A DNA stretch of 64,000 nucleotides from contig NC_045138.2 in NCBI RefSeq assembly GCF_008831285.2, positions 13,466,571-13,530,570 on the forward strand, written 5' to 3'. The position numbers and the translations under genes were made by a program. Positions 61,967 to 64,000 of the stretch are shown here, in pieces (the first letter of the stretch is position 1; each line of letters opens with the position of its first letter). The notes below the pieces were generated by a model. It saw nothing but the letters and a program-made list of their open reading frames with translations, was not told the DNA's origin and did not search any database. This stretch comes from Nymphaea colorata. Lineage: Eukaryota > Streptophyta > Magnoliopsida > Nymphaeales > Nymphaeaceae.

Positions 61967-64000
61967 TAAAGCTGCTTGACTCGGGAAAATTTGTGAAAAA
62001 TTGAAAGTCATCTGTCGACCATAGATGCAGAAAGAAAGGTACCGGCTTGCAGATCTTCTAAGAATGATAACTGCAGGCAACAAAATTCGCAGACACATTC
62101 GTGTGTTGTTCAACTTTTGATCAGCACAATGGAACCAGAAAAAGGGGAAAAAATGGTCATAGAAGAGAGATTACATAGCGGTTCTGATCCACGATGCACT
62201 GTCGCAGTTGGCACTCGTTTTCCCAAAAATTTAGTTACTGGTCGTCGGATTCTACATAAACACATAGCAAAGCAAGAAACCACGTTAAAGATTATCTATC
62301 TAAAAGTCATTTCCCCTCTTTTTTAAAACAAAGTACTGTCTATTGTTTTTTATGAGTTTGCCACCATAAATCATATTAAAAAAGTTCATCACATAATAAA
62401 CTAAACCTCTTTTTTAAGTTCAGAAACTACTAGTCGTTTAGCGTCAATAGGGAAAGGACCAACTTGCTGAAAGACAGGATCGAACACACCTAAGAAGGGC
62501 CCCTTGCAGACTCTTGATAGTGGTTTAATTTCTGTTGAAAGTTGGCAACTATGGTAATTGAAAGCCAAAGGTATTCTTTAAAAGATATGCAGCTCAACCA
62601 ACTATTCTTCAGTTTATTAGCTCACCAACTGCGATTTGTTTGGGTACATGATGGCGGAGCAAACCAAAGTTTAATGTGTTATTATTTGCCTTAAAATCGT
62701 CAGATCACCAATTCCAGCGTGATGTCACATTGAAGATCTAGCATATCAGATATGTTAATAATAAAAATGATTTTTTGCATGTATCTAAACGCAACCAAAG
62801 TTCGGAACTTGGTTCACAAAGCGATCAACATGTTTTTGCTTTCTTGAATGTAGGTAACCAACCAAAAATGAAAATAGCTAGATGTATGTTTGGCAGGCAG
62901 AATTTTGGAAGAAACACGAGGCAGTGACAGAATAATTCTAACAAATTTCCAAACTTCGTATGCACATTTTGAAGAGGCTAAGTTGAAGTTTTGTTTAGTA
63001 CCAAAATGAAGGCATGAGTTGAAATTTTGTTTAGTGCCAAAATGAAGGCATGAGTTGAAATTTTGTTTAGTACCAAAATGAAGGCATGAAAACAAGGAGG
63101 CGGATAACAAGGAAAAGCAACCAAGGGCCACATGCCACATCCCATGAAGTGTACTTTGTAAAAGGAAGGTCCTTTTCTATTATGTGTAATTGCCAGATGT
63201 AAGTGCAAGCTTTTAGAAAATTAGAAAAAGCTTTCATGAAACTTGTTGCCGTGACAAAAGTTGTGGAGTTATTAAAATTGGATTAAGCTAGCTGTTTCCA
63301 AGAAATGGAGCGATTTAGTCCAATTGCTTGTGCATGTGAAAGACAGCTCAATGATCCATGTCTATAGAAAGACGTCATAAAAAAGAAAAGAAAGCGAAAA
63401 AAGAGAGAGATCCAAGGAGCTGATAAAAAAGAAACACCCTGCTACGGCGGAGAACTTGCAATTGCAAAGCATGCGGGCCTCCCTGCATCACATTCTGCAA
63501 GCGCCACTGCGAAGTTCGATTAACGGTGTCAGAGATGGGACTGGGCTTTCAGAAGCAATCGCGTCAGTTCCAGAGTCCCGTGGCTCATTTGAATGCTGCG
63601 ATGGTCTCTCAGAACTTGCCAGCAATAACTTTTGATCCCCTTCACGAAGCAGAAGCTGCTTTTCCTTCTGCAATCAACAATTTTCTCTCAGAAGCACTTT
63701 TCATTTTGATGAGGCATATATGGGCAACTTTGCATTGCCCTGCTGGAACAAACTGCAAAAACTCAGAGCAGAGGAGCCCATTCTAGAATTGCTGCGGCGA
63801 GTGTCGATCTTTTTTTTTTTGCTGAGAATGGGACAGCATTCCAGCACTAGGATCCACTGTTGTTTGCCAAATTGAGATGGACCACACCAAGGATAAGAAT
63901 ATCCTATATATATATATATATTAATGAAATTCAGAGAACTACAATATGACTGTAATTGCCGTAGGTATGCGGTCCAAATAGAATAACATGCTAGCAATGG
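61967..64000. other. Intergenic, no gene recognised
   Basis: AT-rich DNA with short frames lacking known domains. It holds the 36-bp tandem repeat at 62981-63088 and a TA run near 63902-63921. A frame near 63526-63786 is open on both strands but matches nothing I recognise. Confidence 0.5.
62981..63088. repeat. 36-bp tandem repeat, three copies
   Basis: Copies start at 62981, 63017 and 63053. Each begins AGTTGAA and ends with AAAATGAAGGCATG. They differ at two or three positions. The unit is divisible by three, so the minus-strand frame shows a matching peptide repeat, but there is no other sign of coding. Confidence 0.9.

Noticed and set aside
62981-63088. CRISPR-like evenly spaced repeats
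   Set aside because: The three units are directly adjacent with no spacers, and the setting is a plant nuclear genome. This is a minisatellite.

Overview
This is a nuclear chromosome segment of a flowering plant. It has intron-rich protein genes with GT-AG introns, long AT-rich introns and spacers, many CT/GA and AT microsatellites, and gene families found only in plants (UGT94-type glycosyltransferase, CBF/DREB1, root-cap family, DUF662, ATL RING-H2). Nothing in it is diagnostic of a lineage below angiosperm. Exon borders were placed by eye from reading frame, splice-site bases and recalled family sequences. No alignment or transcript was available.

Layout. 1-2742: no convincing gene. 2743-5902 (-): three-exon ATL-type RING-H2 ubiquitin ligase. 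5903-10296: intergenic, with a perfect 84-bp tandem duplication and several microsatellites. 10297-11712 (+): intronless UGT94-like glycosyltransferase. 11713-15300: intergenic, with a PIF/Harbinger-like MITE. 15653-20160 (+): four-exon coiled-coil protein of unknown function with two upstream ORFs. 22894-29905 (+): eleven-exon tRNA dimethylallyltransferase of the IPT2/MOD5 type with its C-terminal zinc finger. 30923-31573 (+): intronless CBF/DREB1 transcription factor. 34190-34336 (+): an orphan first-exon-like stretch. 36295-37526 (-): root-cap/LEA-related secreted protein gene with two reading-frame irregularities. 39800-51027 (+): sixteen-exon kelch-repeat protein whose introns hold several transposon remnants. 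55518-57754 (-): four-exon DUF662/GORAB-like coiled-coil protein. 60851-61966: a terminal-inverted-repeat element carrying a captured piece of divinyl chlorophyllide 8-vinyl reductase, next to a 26-bp perfect palindrome and a 15-bp hairpin. 61967-64000: no gene, one 36-bp x 3 tandem repeat.

The genes do not form a pathway. They are ordinary neighbours with separate jobs: ubiquitination, specialised-metabolite glycosylation, tRNA modification and cis-zeatin supply, cold/dehydration transcription, secretion, and Golgi/vesicle-type coiled coils. I found no clearly new biological system. The most interesting items are the gene-fragment-carrying element at 60.9-62.0 kb, the damaged or mis-assembled root-cap gene, the CRT/DRE and G-box sites upstream of the DREB1 gene, and CT microsatellites that abut exon-intron boundaries.
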